Positions 53,188-62,196 of a stretch of DNA of 64,000 nt are shown piece by piece (within the stretch, counting starts at the first letter, position 1; each line of letters begins with the position of its first letter). The position numbers and the translations under genes are program-made. The notes under the pieces were generated by a model. It was not told the DNA's origin and made no database searches. It was given only the letters and a program-made list of their open reading frames with translations. The DNA comes from Kitasatospora sp. A2-31 (GTDB lineage Bacteria; Actinomycetota; Actinomycetes; Streptomycetales; Streptomycetaceae): the NCBI RefSeq assembly GCF_022288725.1, contig NZ_JAKNTA010000006.1, positions 384,460 to 448,459 on the forward strand. The letters run 5' to 3'.

Positions 53188-54434
53188 GCGAGCAGGCCCT
53201 GGACGGCGGCACCCTCCACCAGGAACTCGGCCGCACTGGCCGCGGTGGGCTCCTCGGCGATTCCGCCGACGTAACGCCGCGGCACCCGGGCGCCGATCCG
53301 GGTCACGATCTCGTACGCGATGGTTCCGCAGGCACGGCCCCAGTCCTCGGCGGTCGGCTCGCCCTGCGCGCCGTTGCCGAAGAGCAGCACCTCCTCGCCG
53401 ATCGCCGGGGTGTCCCCGCCGAGGTCGACGACGAACTGGTCCATCGCCACCCGGCCGGCCACCGTGCGCCACTTGCCGCCGATCTGCACCGGGCCGGTGT
53501 TGCTGGCGTGCCGCGGGATGCCGTCGCCGTAGCCGACCGGGACGAGGCCGAGGGTGGTCGGGCCCGGCGTCGTGTAGTGGTGGCCGTAGCTCACGCCGTG
53601 GCCGCCGGGGACGCTCTTCACCAGGGCCAGGCGGGCGGTCAGCGCCATCACCGGGCGCAGGCCGAAGTCGGCCGGCGAGCCGACCTCCGGGACGGGCGAG
53701 AGCCCGTACATCGCCAGGCCGGTGCGGACCAGGTCGTAGTGCGAGTGCGGGAGCAGCAGGGTGGCCGGCGAGTTGGCCAGGTGCCGGACCTCGGGGCGCA
53801 GCCCGGCGGCCTCGGCGTGGGCGAGCGCGTCGCGGTAGGCGTCCAGCTGGGCCTGGATGGACGGGTGGCCGGGCTCGTCGGCGGCGGCGAAGTGCGACCA
53901 GATGCCGACCACCGTGAGCAGGCCCTCGGTCTCGGCCCGGCGGGCGGCGGAGAGCAGCTCCGGCCAGTCGTGCGGCTGGCAGCCGTTGCGGCCGAGGCCG
54001 GTGTCGGCCTTCAGGTGCACCCGGGCCGGGACACCGGTCGCACGGACGGCGGCCAGCAGCTCGTCCAGCGCCCACCGGCCGCTGACCGAGATGTCGATGT
54101 CGGCGAGCAGCGCCTCGCGCCAGGGGCCGCCGGGCGTCCAGAGCCAGCAGAGGATGCGGGCCTGGTCGGGGCGGATGCCGGCGGCGCGCAGGGCGAGCGC
54201 CTCCTGCGGGAGCGCCGTACCGAGCCAGCCGATGCCTGCGGCGACCGCCTCGCGGGCACACCGAACCGCGCCGTGGCCATAGGCGTCGGCCTTGACTGTG
54301 GCCATCACCGTGGCGCTGCCGACGCGCTCGCGCAGTGCGTCGAGGTTGCCGCGCAGGGCAGCCAGATCGATGGTCGCCTCGGCCCGTTCGCCGTCGGTGA
54401 GGGTGGCCGTGCCGGTCGTCTTCGCAGTTGTCAT
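53184..54434 (-). CDS. alr: Alanine racemase
   Basis: 416 aa PLP enzyme supplying D-alanine for peptidoglycan. The PLP lysine lies in VKADAYGHG and the second catalytic Tyr in YGLSPVPE/HGVSYGHHY region; GRVAMDQFVVDLG is conserved. The C-terminus has an extra tail of about 20 residues. GGGAG lies about 10 nt before the ATG. Upstream stands a strong hairpin that separates it from nnr; downstream it is coupled to the hydrolase. Confidence 0.95.
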   Translation of the reverse strand: MTTAKTTGTATLTDGERAEATIDLAALRGNLDALRERVGSATVMATVKADAYGHGAVRCAREAVAAGIGWLGTALPQEALALRAAGIRPDQARILCWLWTPGGPWREALLADIDISVSGRWALDELLAAVRATGVPARVHLKADTGLGRNGCQPHDWPELLSAARRAETEGLLTVVGIWSHFAAADEPGHPSIQAQLDAYRDALAHAEAAGLRPEVRHLANSPATLLLPHSHYDLVRTGLAMYGLSPVPEVGSPADFGLRPVMALTARLALVKSVPGGHGVSYGHHYTTPGPTTLGLVPVGYGDGIPRHASNTGPVQIGGKWRTVAGRVAMDQFVVDLGGDTPAIGEEVLLFGNGAQGEPTAEDWGRACGTIAYEIVTRIGARVPRRYVGGIAEEPTAASAAEFLVEGAAVQGLLA

Positions 54435-54551
54435 CAGGGTCAGTCTCCCAGACGTGCCAGAGTCCTCGCCGAACGGCCCTTCGGCGCGGCGTCCCCCACA
54501 CCCCTCCCCGACCTACCGGACGCCCACGAAACAGAACCGGTTCCACCGCTT

Positions 54552-54594
54552 CCGCCACGCAGGAGGTCGGCCCTCCCGACTTCCTGCGTGGCGG
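54552..54594 (-). terminator. Hairpin between nnr and alr
   Basis: 19-bp stem with one mismatch (54552-54570 with 54576-54594) and a CCCTC loop, about 50 nt after the nnr stop and 118 nt before alr. It is a probable nnr terminator, or an attenuator in an alr leader. Confidence 0.65.
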
Positions 54595-54642
54595 CCACGA
54601 CGCCCACACCGAACCCGCGGCGAGCCGCCGGACCGGTCGGGT

Positions 54643-56151
54643 CTACGCGTCCGACGACTCCGCGGACTCCGCGGTCGCCGAGGCGCGCACCCGGCGCCAG
54701 ACGACCGGCAGGGCGGCGGCCACCTGCAGGGCGGTGATCGGGGCACCCGGGGAGCCGGCGGCGTGCCGGCCCGCGAGGCCGTGGAGGTACGCGGCCACCG
54801 ACGCGGCGTCCAGGACCGGGAGGCCGGCCGCGAGCAGGGAGCCGGCCAGGCCGGCGAGCACGTCCCCGCTCCCGGCCGTGGCCAGCCACGAGGTGCCGGA
54901 CGCGTTGACCCGGGCCGCGCCGCCCGGGTCGGCGACCACCGTCGTGGACCCCTTCAGCAGCACCGTCGCCCGGTACGCGGCCGCGAGCCGCCGCGCGGTG
55001 GTCAGCCGGGCGGCGGCCAGCTCGCCGGGGGGCGGCGGGGCCCCGCCGTCCGCCCCGGCCAGCAGCCGGGCCGCCTCGCCGGTGTGCGGGGTGAGCAGGG
55101 TGGGCGCCGTACGCCCGGCGAGCGCGTCCGGGCCGAGCCGTCCGAGCTCGGTGAGGCCGTCCGCGTCCACCAGCACCGGCACGTCGCTCGCCAGCGCCTC
55201 GGCGAGCGCCTGCCGGGCCCCCTCGCCGCCGCCCGGGCCGACCACCCAGGCCTGGACCCGTCCGGCGCCGGCCGGCCCGCCCTCGGTGACCAGCGTCTCC
55301 GGGAAGCGCCGCACCACCTCCTCGGCCGCGGTCCCGACGTACCGGACCGCGCCCGCGCCGCCGTGCAGCGCCCCCGCGACCGCGAGCAGCGCCGCCCCCG
55401 GGTAGGTCGCCGAACCGGCCGCCACCCCGACCACGCCGCGCCGGTACTTGTCGCTCTCCACCCCGGGCTCCGGCAGCAGCTCCGCCACCGAGGGGTGCTG
55501 CAACGCCGACACGTCTGCCGGCGGCAGGTCGAGCCCGATCCCCACCAGCTGCACCACCCCCGCGTACGCCGCACCCGGGTCGATCAGCAGCCCCGGCTTG
55601 TACGTCCCGAAGCAGACGGTGACGTCCGCCCGCAGGGCCACGCCGGCCACCTCGCCGGTGTCCGCGTCCACGCCGCTCGGCACGTCGACGGCCACCACCG
55701 TCCCCCGGCGCGCCGCCCGCGCGTACGGGGCGGCCTCGGCGCGCAGGCCGCCCCGGCCGCCGATGCCGACGATGCCGTCCAGCACCAGGTCCGCGCGCGA
55801 GAAGTCGGCCAGGCCGGCTTCCTGTTCCAGGACCACGCGCCCGTGGGCCGCCCGCAGGGCCGCGAGGCCCCCGGCGTGGGCCCGCTCCGGTGCGAGCAGC
55901 ACCGCCGCCACCCGGGCCCCCCGCCGGGCCAGCGCCGCGCCGGCGTACAGCGCGTCGCCCCCGTTGTCCCCGCTGCCGGCGAGCACCACCACCCGGCTGC
56001 CGTACACCCGGCCGCGACGGCGGGTCAGCAGCCGGGCGCAGGTCGCGGCGAGGCCGGCGGCCGCGCGCTGCATCAACACCCCCTCCGGCAGCCGGGCCAT
56101 CAGTTCGGCCTCGGCGGCCCGGACCTGTTCGACACGGTGAGCGCTGCGCAT
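54643..56151 (-). CDS. nnr: Bifunctional NAD(P)H-hydrate epimerase / ADP-dependent dehydratase
   Basis: 502 aa repair enzyme for hydrated NAD(P)H. The N-terminal YjeF epimerase half (residues 1-215) shows GSGDNGGDALYAG and VDVPSGVDADTG. The C-terminal ribokinase-like dehydratase half has LLTPHTGEAARLL, LLKGSTTVVADP and the ATP/ADP-site signature ATAGSGDVLAGL. Both halves look intact. In many bacteria this gene lies next to glmS or alr, as here. The start has no strong ribosome binding site. Confidence 0.93.
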   Translation of the reverse strand: MRSAHRVEQVRAAEAELMARLPEGVLMQRAAAGLAATCARLLTRRRGRVYGSRVVVLAGSGDNGGDALYAGAALARRGARVAAVLLAPERAHAGGLAALRAAHGRVVLEQEAGLADFSRADLVLDGIVGIGGRGGLRAEAAPYARAARRGTVVAVDVPSGVDADTGEVAGVALRADVTVCFGTYKPGLLIDPGAAYAGVVQLVGIGLDLPPADVSALQHPSVAELLPEPGVESDKYRRGVVGVAAGSATYPGAALLAVAGALHGGAGAVRYVGTAAEEVVRRFPETLVTEGGPAGAGRVQAWVVGPGGGEGARQALAEALASDVPVLVDADGLTELGRLGPDALAGRTAPTLLTPHTGEAARLLAGADGGAPPPPGELAAARLTTARRLAAAYRATVLLKGSTTVVADPGGAARVNASGTSWLATAGSGDVLAGLAGSLLAAGLPVLDAASVAAYLHGLAGRHAAGSPGAPITALQVAAALPVVWRRVRASATAESAESSDA

Positions 56152-56306
56152 GCGGAAGCCCTATCCCCTCGGCGACGACTACCGCCGACGCTACGCCCGC
56201 AGCACGGCCGCGCGACACGCGGCACGACCCGACGTGCCCGGGCCCGCCCGTCCGCCCGCAGCCGTGCCGCCCGCCCCGCTCCGCCCTGCCCCGCCCCTGG
56301 ACAGCA

Positions 56307-56347
56307 CGGTGCCCCCGCGGTAGGACGCAGCCACCGCGGGGGCACCG
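56307..56347 (-). terminator. glmS terminator
   Basis: Perfect 15-bp stem (CGGTGCCCCCGCGGT and its complement) with an 11-nt loop about 20 nt after the glmS stop codon. Confidence 0.85.
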
Positions 56348-56365
56348 GGGAACGAGCGGGGACGG

Positions 56366-58222
56366 CTACTCGACGGTGACCGACTTCGCCAGGTTGCGCG
56401 GCTGGTCGACCTCGTGGCCCTTGGCCGTGGCCAGCTCGCAGGCGAAGACCTGCAGCGGCACGGTGGAGACCAGCGGCTGCAGCAGGGTCGGCGTCGCCGG
56501 GATGCGGATCAGGTGGTCCGCGTACGGGACGACCGCCTCGTCGCCCTCCTCCGCGATGACGATCGTGCGGGCGCCACGCGCCCGGATCTCCTGGATGTTG
56601 GAGACGATCTTGTCGTGCAGGATCGAGCGCCCGCGCGGCGAGGGCACGACCACGACGACCGGCAGCCCCTCCTCGATCAGCGCGATCGGCCCGTGCTTCA
56701 GCTCGCCCGCCGCGAAGCCCTCGGCGTGCATGTACGCCAGCTCCTTCAGCTTGAGCGCACCCTCCAGCGCCACCGGGAAGCCGACGTGGCGGCCCAGGAA
56801 CAGCACCGAACGGGCGTCCGCCAGGGAGCGGGCCAGCTCGCGCACCGGCTCCATGGTCTCCAGCACCTGCTCGACCTGCTTCGGCGCGTCGCCGAGCTCG
56901 CGGATGATGGTGAAGATCTCGTCGCCCCACTTGGTGCCGCGCACCTGGCCCAGGTACAGCGCGACCAGGTAGCAGGCGACCAGCTGGGTCAGGAACGCCT
57001 TGGTCGAGGCGACGGCGACCTCCGGGCCGGCGTGCGTGTACAGCACGGCGTCCGACTCGCGCGGGATGGTGGAGCCGTTGGTGTTGCAGATCGCCAGCAC
57101 CTTGGCGCCCTGCTCGCGCGCGTGGCGCAGCGCCATCAGGGTGTCCATGGTCTCGCCGGACTGCGAGATCGCGATGACCAGCGTGCCCGGGCCCATGATC
57201 GGGTCGCGGTAGCGGAACTCCGAGGCCACCTCGACCTCGCAGGGGATGCGGGTCCAGTGCTCGATCGCGTACTTGGCGATCATGCCCGCGTGGAAGGCGG
57301 TGCCGCAGGCGACGATGACGACCTTGTCGACCGAGCGCAGGTCGGCGTCGGAGATCCGCAGCTCGTCCAGGGTCAGCCGGCCGTCGGTGCCGATCCGGCC
57401 GAGGAGGGTGTCGGCGACGGCCTTCGGCTGCTCGGCGATCTCCTTGAGCATGAAGTAGTCGTAGCCGCCCTTCTCGGCGGCCGAGGCGTCCCAGTCGACG
57501 TGGTACTCGCGCACGTCGGCCGGGGTGCCGTCGAAGTTGGTCACCGTGACGCCGTCCCGGCGCAGCTCGACGACCTGGTCCTGGCCCAGCTCGATCGCCT
57601 CACGGGTGTGGGCGATGAACGCGGCCACGTCCGAGGCGAGGAAGTTCTCGCCCTCGCCGCGCCCGACGACCAGCGGCGAGTTGCGGCGGGCGCCGACCAC
57701 CACGTCCGGGGCGTCGGCGTGCACCGCGACCAGGGTGAAGGCGCCGTCCAGGCGGCGGCAGACCGTCCGCATGGCCTCGGCCAGGTCGCCCTCGTACACC
57801 TCGCCCAGCAGGTGCGCGACGACCTCGGTGTCGGTCTCGGAGCGCAGCGTGTGGCCGCGCTCGGCCAGCTCCGCCCGCAGCTGGGCGAAGTTCTCGATGA
57901 TGCCGTTGTGGACCACCGCGACCCGGGCGGCGTCGTCCAGGTGGGGGTGGGCGTTCGCGTCGGTCGGACCGCCGTGGGTGGCCCAGCGGGTGTGGCCGAT
58001 ACCGGTGGTGCCGCCGGGGAGAGGGGTCTCGGCGAGCGACTTCTGCAGGTTGGCGAGCTTTCCGGCCCGCTTGTCGGTGGCCAGGCTCCACTGCCCGTCG
58101 GAGCCCTGCACCTGCACCGCGACACCGGCCGAGTCGTAACCCCGGTACTCGAGGCGCTGCAGGCCGGCGATAACTACATCAAGGGCGGGCTGCGCGCCCA
58201 CGTATCCAACAATTCCGCACAT
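56366..58222 (-). CDS. glmS: Glutamine-fructose-6-phosphate aminotransferase (isomerising)
   Basis: 618 aa; makes glucosamine-6-phosphate for peptidoglycan precursors. Class II glutaminase domain begins MCGIVGYVG with Cys2 as nucleophile after Met removal, then HTRWATHG. Two SIS domains follow (CGTAFHAGMIAKY, SQSGETMDTLMALR), ending NLAKSVTVE. The start is fixed by Cys2. TATGCT lies about 7 nt before the ATG and no ribosome binding site is visible, so the mRNA may be leaderless. glmM lies 1.2 kb to the right. Confidence 0.97.
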   Translation of the reverse strand: MCGIVGYVGAQPALDVVIAGLQRLEYRGYDSAGVAVQVQGSDGQWSLATDKRAGKLANLQKSLAETPLPGGTTGIGHTRWATHGGPTDANAHPHLDDAARVAVVHNGIIENFAQLRAELAERGHTLRSETDTEVVAHLLGEVYEGDLAEAMRTVCRRLDGAFTLVAVHADAPDVVVGARRNSPLVVGRGEGENFLASDVAAFIAHTREAIELGQDQVVELRRDGVTVTNFDGTPADVREYHVDWDASAAEKGGYDYFMLKEIAEQPKAVADTLLGRIGTDGRLTLDELRISDADLRSVDKVVIVACGTAFHAGMIAKYAIEHWTRIPCEVEVASEFRYRDPIMGPGTLVIAISQSGETMDTLMALRHAREQGAKVLAICNTNGSTIPRESDAVLYTHAGPEVAVASTKAFLTQLVACYLVALYLGQVRGTKWGDEIFTIIRELGDAPKQVEQVLETMEPVRELARSLADARSVLFLGRHVGFPVALEGALKLKELAYMHAEGFAAGELKHGPIALIEEGLPVVVVVPSPRGRSILHDKIVSNIQEIRARGARTIVIAEEGDEAVVPYADHLIRIPATPTLLQPLVSTVPLQVFACELATAKGHEVDQPRNLAKSVTVE

Positions 58223-58321
58223 GCGTGCCAGCATAAGGGCGCTCAGGATGCCCGTTTCTCACCGTTCGCCCACAGCGCGTGACCGACACCACAGCCACCG
58301 TGAACGCCGCTACGGCCCACA

Positions 58322-59317
58322 ATGGAGCATGTGCTGACCGAACTCTGTACGCGGGGCGCCGCCACGCCCGGCCCGTCACCGTCCCCCTACGTGGACCTCA
58401 GCCGGGCCGAGTGGAGCGCGCTGCGCGAGCGTACGCCGCTGCCGCTCACCGCGGAGGAGGTGGAGCGGCTGCGCGGCCTGGGCACCGCCCTCGACCTGGA
58501 CGAGGTCCGGGACGTCTACCTGCCGCTGTCCCGGCTGCTGAACCTCTACATCCACGCCACGCACGAGCTGCGCGGCGCGCTGGGCACCTTCCTGGACACC
58601 CCGGACACCGAGCGCACCCGCACGCCGTTCATCATCGGCGTGGCCGGCTCGGTCGCGGTCGGCAAGTCCACCACCGCCCGCCTGCTGCAGGCGCTGCTCG
58701 CCCGCTGGCCCGAGCACCCCCGGGTCGAACTGGTCACCACCGACGGGTTCCTGCTGCCCAACGCCGAGCTGCGCCGGCGCGGCCTGATGGCCCGCAAGGG
58801 CTTCCCGGAGTCGTACGACCGGCGCGCGCTGATGCGCTTCGTCGCCGACGTGAAGGCCGGGAAGGAGAAGGTCACCGCCCCGGTCTACTCCCACCTGGTG
58901 TACGACATCGTGCCGGACGAGAAGCTCACCGTGGAGCGCCCGGACATCCTGATCGTCGAGGGGCTGAACGTGCTCCAGCCGGCCCTGCCGGGCACCGACG
59001 GCCGGACCCGCCTCGCGGTCGCCGACTACTTCGACTTCTCGATCTACGTCGACGCCCGAACGGACGACATCGAGAGCTGGTACCTGGACCGGTTCCGCAA
59101 GCTGCGGCAGACCGCCTTCCAGGACCCGAACTCCTACTTCCAGCGCTTCACCGAGGTGCCGGAGGAGGAGGCGATGGAGTACGGCCGCCAGGTCTGGCGC
59201 ACCATCAACAAGCCCAACCTGCTGGAGAACGTGCTGCCCACCCGCGGCCGCGCCACGCTGATCCTGCAGAAGGGCCAGGACCACAAGGTCCGTCGCGCGC
59301 TGCTGCGCAAGCTCTGA
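58322..59317 (+). CDS. coaA: Type I pantothenate kinase
   Basis: 331 aa; phosphorylates pantothenate, the first step of CoA synthesis. P-loop GVAGSVAVGKST (106-117) and the family segments TTDGFLLPN, KGFPESYDRRALM and PVYSHLVYDIVP are intact. The ATG is probably leaderless because no ribosome binding site precedes it; an in-frame GTG lies 9 nt downstream. It sits between the divergent glmS and convergent glmM genes, ending at a strong hairpin. Confidence 0.95.
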   Translation: MEHVLTELCTRGAATPGPSPSPYVDLSRAEWSALRERTPLPLTAEEVERLRGLGTALDLDEVRDVYLPLSRLLNLYIHATHELRGALGTFLDTPDTERTRTPFIIGVAGSVAVGKSTTARLLQALLARWPEHPRVELVTTDGFLLPNAELRRRGLMARKGFPESYDRRALMRFVADVKAGKEKVTAPVYSHLVYDIVPDEKLTVERPDILIVEGLNVLQPALPGTDGRTRLAVADYFDFSIYVDARTDDIESWYLDRFRKLRQTAFQDPNSYFQRFTEVPEEEAMEYGRQVWRTINKPNLLENVLPTRGRATLILQKGQDHKVRRALLRKL

Positions 59318-59321
59318 CGTC

Positions 59322-59355
59322 GCAGGCCCCCGCCGTTCCCACGGCGGGGGCCTGC
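59322..59355. terminator. Bidirectional hairpin terminator
   Basis: Perfect 15-bp stem with TCCC loop between the converging coaA and glmM genes. Confidence 0.85.
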
Positions 59356-59381
59356 TGACGATCCGTCCGGATGAGCCGGTG

Positions 59382-60746
59382 TCAGCCCAGGTGGGTCCGG
59401 ACCGCCTCGGCCAGCCGGTCGGCGACGGCCCCGGCCTGCACCTCGTCGGCGGCCTCGACCATCACCCGGACCAGCGGCTCGGTGCCGGAGGGGCGCAGCA
59501 GCACCCGGCCGGTGGCGCCCAGCTCGGCCTCCGCCGCGGCGACCGCGGCGGCCAGCTCGGTGCTGGTCCTCACCCGGCTCTTGTCGACGCCCTTGACGTT
59601 GATCAGCACCTGCGGCAGGCGGGTCATCACGGCGGCGAGGTCGGCCAGCGGCTGCTTGGTGGCGGCCAGCCGCGCACCCAGCATCAGGCCGGTGAGGGTG
59701 CCGTCGCCGGTGGTGGCGTGGTCCAGCAGGATCACGTGGCCGGACTGCTCGCCGCCCAGGGCGAAGCCGTGCTCCTTCATCGCCTCCAGCACGTAGCGGT
59801 CGCCGACCGCGGTCTCCACCAGGTCGATGCCCTCGCGCTCCATGGCCAGCTTGAAGCCCAGGTTGGACATCACGGTGGCGACGGCGGTGTTGCGCCGCAG
59901 GGTGCCGGCCTCCTTCATCGCGACGGCCAGGATCGCGATGATCTGGTCGCCGTCGACCTCGTTGCCGTCCGCGTCGGCGGCCAGGCAGCGGTCGGCGTCG
60001 CCGTCGAGCGCGACGCCGAGGTCGGCCCGGTACTCCTTCATCGCGGTGCGCAGCCGGTCGAGGTGGGTGGAGCCGACGCCGTCGTTGATGTTGAGGCCGG
60101 TGGGCTCCGCCCCCAGGGTGTGGACGACCTCGGCGCCGGCCCGGGCGAAGGCTTCGGGGGCGACGTAGGCGGCCGCGCCGTGGGCGCCGTCGATGACGAC
60201 CCGGATGCCGTCCAGGCGGTTGGGCAGCACGCCGATCAGGTGGGCGACGTACTTGTCGAAACCCTCGGTGTACTCGCGGACCCGACCGACGGCGGCGCCG
60301 GTCGGGCGCTTCCACTCGTCGCTGCCGACGGAGTAGGTCCGGTAGTGCGCCTCGATGGCGTCCTCGATCCGGTCGTCCAGCTTGTGGCCGCCGCGGGCGA
60401 GGAACTTGATGCCGTTGTCCGGCATCGCGTTGTGGCTGGCGGAGAGCATCACGCCGAAGTCGGCGCCGAGGGCGCCGGTGAGGTAGGCCACCGCCGGGGT
60501 GGGCAGCACGCCGACCCGCAGTACGTCCACGCCCGCGCTGGCCAGGCCGGCGATGACCGCGGCCTCCAGGAACTCGCCCGAGGCCCGGGGGTCGCGGCCG
60601 ACGACCGCGACCGGCCGGTGGCCGTCGAAGGCCCCCGCCTCGCCGAGGACGTGCGCCGCCGCGACCGACAGCCCGAGCGCCAGCTCGGCCGTCAGTCCCT
60701 CGTTGGCCACACCGCGTACGCCGTCCGTACCGAAGAGTCGTCCCAC
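59382..60746 (-). CDS. glmM: Phosphoglucosamine mutase
   Basis: 454 aa; converts GlcN-6-P to GlcN-1-P, directly after GlmS in UDP-GlcNAc synthesis. The start GRLFGTDGVRGVAN is typical; phosphoserine loop LSASHNAMPDNGIK, metal loop ALDGDADRC and the C-terminal LLRPSGTEPLVRVMVE are complete. GTG at 60746 is preferred because GGAGG lies 8 nt before it and it gives family length, although an in-frame ATG exists 15 nt upstream. It follows rpsI after two hairpins. Confidence 0.96.
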   Translation of the reverse strand: MGRLFGTDGVRGVANEGLTAELALGLSVAAAHVLGEAGAFDGHRPVAVVGRDPRASGEFLEAAVIAGLASAGVDVLRVGVLPTPAVAYLTGALGADFGVMLSASHNAMPDNGIKFLARGGHKLDDRIEDAIEAHYRTYSVGSDEWKRPTGAAVGRVREYTEGFDKYVAHLIGVLPNRLDGIRVVIDGAHGAAAYVAPEAFARAGAEVVHTLGAEPTGLNINDGVGSTHLDRLRTAMKEYRADLGVALDGDADRCLAADADGNEVDGDQIIAILAVAMKEAGTLRRNTAVATVMSNLGFKLAMEREGIDLVETAVGDRYVLEAMKEHGFALGGEQSGHVILLDHATTGDGTLTGLMLGARLAATKQPLADLAAVMTRLPQVLINVKGVDKSRVRTSTELAAAVAAAEAELGATGRVLLRPSGTEPLVRVMVEAADEVQAGAVADRLAEAVRTHLG

Positions 60747-60802
60747 TGTCCCGTCCTCCATCGCCGCTGCTGGCAGTCGTCCAGCATCAAATCCGATCGA
60801 AT

Positions 60803-60828
60803 CCCCGGCCACCGCACAATGGCCGGGG
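60803..60828 (-). terminator. Second hairpin after rpsI
   Basis: Perfect 9-bp stem (CCCCGGCCA / TGGCCGGGG) with an 8-nt loop, downstream of the main rpsI terminator and just ahead of glmM; it may reinforce termination or act in the glmM leader. Confidence 0.5.
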
Positions 60829-60834
60829 AGCACG

Positions 60835-60867
60835 ACGCCCCGGAGTACACGGGGTACTCCGGGGCGT
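60835..60867 (-). terminator. rplM-rpsI terminator
   Basis: Perfect 14-bp stem (ACGCCCCGGAGTAC and its complement) with a 5-nt loop, about 55 nt after the rpsI stop codon. Confidence 0.8.
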
Positions 60868-60922
60868 GAGAGCGCAACCGGGGGTGTGCACCACCAGGGC
60901 GGTACACACCCCACGGGCGCGA

Positions 60923-61423
60923 TTAGCGCTTGCTGTACTGCGGCGCCTTGCGGGCCTTCTTCAGACCGGCCTTCTTGCGCTCGACGGCGCGGGAGTCACG
61001 GGTCAGGAAGCCGGCCTTCTTGAGGGCGCCGCGGTTGTTGTCCACGTCGGCCTCGTTCAGGGCACGGGCGACGCCGAGGCGCAGCGCGTAGGCCTGGCCG
61101 GACACGCCGCCACCCGAGATGCGGGCGACGACGTCGTAGCGACCGTCGAGCTCCAGCAGCTTGAAGGGCTCGTTGACGGTCTGCTGGTGCACCTTGTTGG
61201 GGAAGTAGCTCTCCAGGGTGCGACCGTTGATCTTCCACTGCCCGGTGCCGGGGACGATGCGCACGCGGGCGATCGCCTCCTTGCGGCGGCCGAGGCCGGC
61301 GCCCGGGGTGGTCTCGCCGAAGCGGCCGGCCAGCGACTCGGAGGTGTAGCTCTCCTCGGAGGTGTACTCGCCCTCGACGTTCTCGTCGAAGTCGACCTCA
61401 AGGGTTTCAGTGGTCTCGGCCAC
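60923..61423 (-). CDS. rpsI: 30S ribosomal protein S9
   Basis: 166 aa. The conserved S9 domain starts at GLGRRKEAIARVRI and ends with KKAGLKKARKAPQYSKR, whose C-terminal SKR tail reaches the ribosomal P site. An acidic extension of about 40 residues (VDFDENVEGEYTSEES) precedes it, as in other actinobacterial S9. Start is GTG. It is the second gene of the rplM-rpsI operon, 46 bp after rplM. Confidence 0.97.
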   Translation of the reverse strand: MAETTETLEVDFDENVEGEYTSEESYTSESLAGRFGETTPGAGLGRRKEAIARVRIVPGTGQWKINGRTLESYFPNKVHQQTVNEPFKLLELDGRYDVVARISGGGVSGQAYALRLGVARALNEADVDNNRGALKKAGFLTRDSRAVERKKAGLKKARKAPQYSKR

Positions 61424-61469
61424 GGTGTTCCTCAGCTCTTTTCAGTGATGGGGGGCTTGGTGGCCGGAA

Positions 61470-61913
61470 TTACTGCGCGACCTGGGTGATCTCGAACGGC
61501 ACCGGCTGCTGGGCAGCGTGCGGGTGCTGGTCGCCCGAGTAGACCTTCAGCTTGGAGAGCATCTGGCGGCCCAGGCTGTTCTTGGGGATCATGCCCTTGA
61601 TGGCCTTCTCGACGGCCTTCTCCGGGTTCTTGTCCAGGAGGTCGTCGTAGCGGACCGAGCGGAGACCGCCCGGGAAGCCGCTGTGGCGGTAGGCCATCTT
61701 CTGGGTCTTCTTGTTACCCGACAGGTGCACCTTGTCCGCGTTGATGATGATGACGAAGTCACCAGTGTCAACGTGCGGCGCGTAGATCGCCTTGTGCTTG
61801 CCCCGGAGGAGGTTGGCGGCCTGGGAGGCCAGGCGGCCGAGCACGACGTCGGTCGCGTCGATGACGTGCCACTGACGCTGGACGTCGCCGGGCTTGGGGC
61901 TGTACGTACGCAC
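61470..61913 (-). CDS. rplM: 50S ribosomal protein L13
   Basis: 147 aa, full-length L13: WHVIDATDVVLGRLASQAA, ADKVHLSGNKKTQKMAYRHS and MIPKNSLGRQMLSKLKVY. Start is GTG. First gene of the rplM-rpsI operon, with two candidate promoters and a leader of about 130-170 nt upstream. Confidence 0.97.
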   Translation of the reverse strand: MRTYSPKPGDVQRQWHVIDATDVVLGRLASQAANLLRGKHKAIYAPHVDTGDFVIIINADKVHLSGNKKTQKMAYRHSGFPGGLRSVRYDDLLDKNPEKAVEKAIKGMIPKNSLGRQMLSKLKVYSGDQHPHAAQQPVPFEITQVAQ

Positions 61914-62053
61914 GGTCGTAGCCTTCGCTTTTCAGTGAGTGAGTCCTGACAGGAGCACCTGGTCGAGGGCATCAGCCTGGCCGCCTTGGACGCAATTCAA
62001 GGGGAGCCGCTGGGTCGTCGACCTGGTATCTCCGGCGTACCGACCTCTCACGT

Positions 62054-62082
62054 GAGATAGAGCGAGCCAATACGCACAACAA
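62054..62082 (-). promoter_or_regulatory. Candidate proximal rplM promoter
   Basis: On the minus strand TTGTTG, 17 bp, TATCTC. It lies 10-15 bp downstream of the stronger promoter below, so the operon may have tandem promoters. Confidence 0.45.
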
Positions 62083-62088
62083 GCACCC

Positions 62089-62117
62089 AGATTACCGGGC
62101 GCGCCGGGGTGGGTCAA
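62089..62117 (-). promoter_or_regulatory. Candidate distal rplM promoter
   Basis: On the minus strand TTGACC, 17 bp, TAATCT, close to the principal-sigma consensus. It predicts a leader of about 165 nt before rplM, long enough for feedback control by a ribosomal protein. Confidence 0.6.
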
Positions 62118-62134
62118 AATCCCCCCGGCGCCGA

Positions 62135-62161
62135 CCCGCCCGACCACCGCCGCAGGGCGGG
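62135..62161 (-). terminator. Hairpin after the ABC-F gene
   Basis: 7-bp perfect stem (CCCGCCC / GGGCGGG) with a 13-nt loop between the ABC-F stop and the rplM promoter; likely a weak terminator. Confidence 0.4.
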
Positions 62162-62196
62162 CCGGCGGCGGCGCCGGGAGCGGCAGCCGGGCCCCG

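Noticed and set aside
61914..62053. Known L13 leader RNA of Firmicutes type upstream of rplM
   Set aside because: Sequence does not show the known Firmicutes element; only a generic leader can be claimed.
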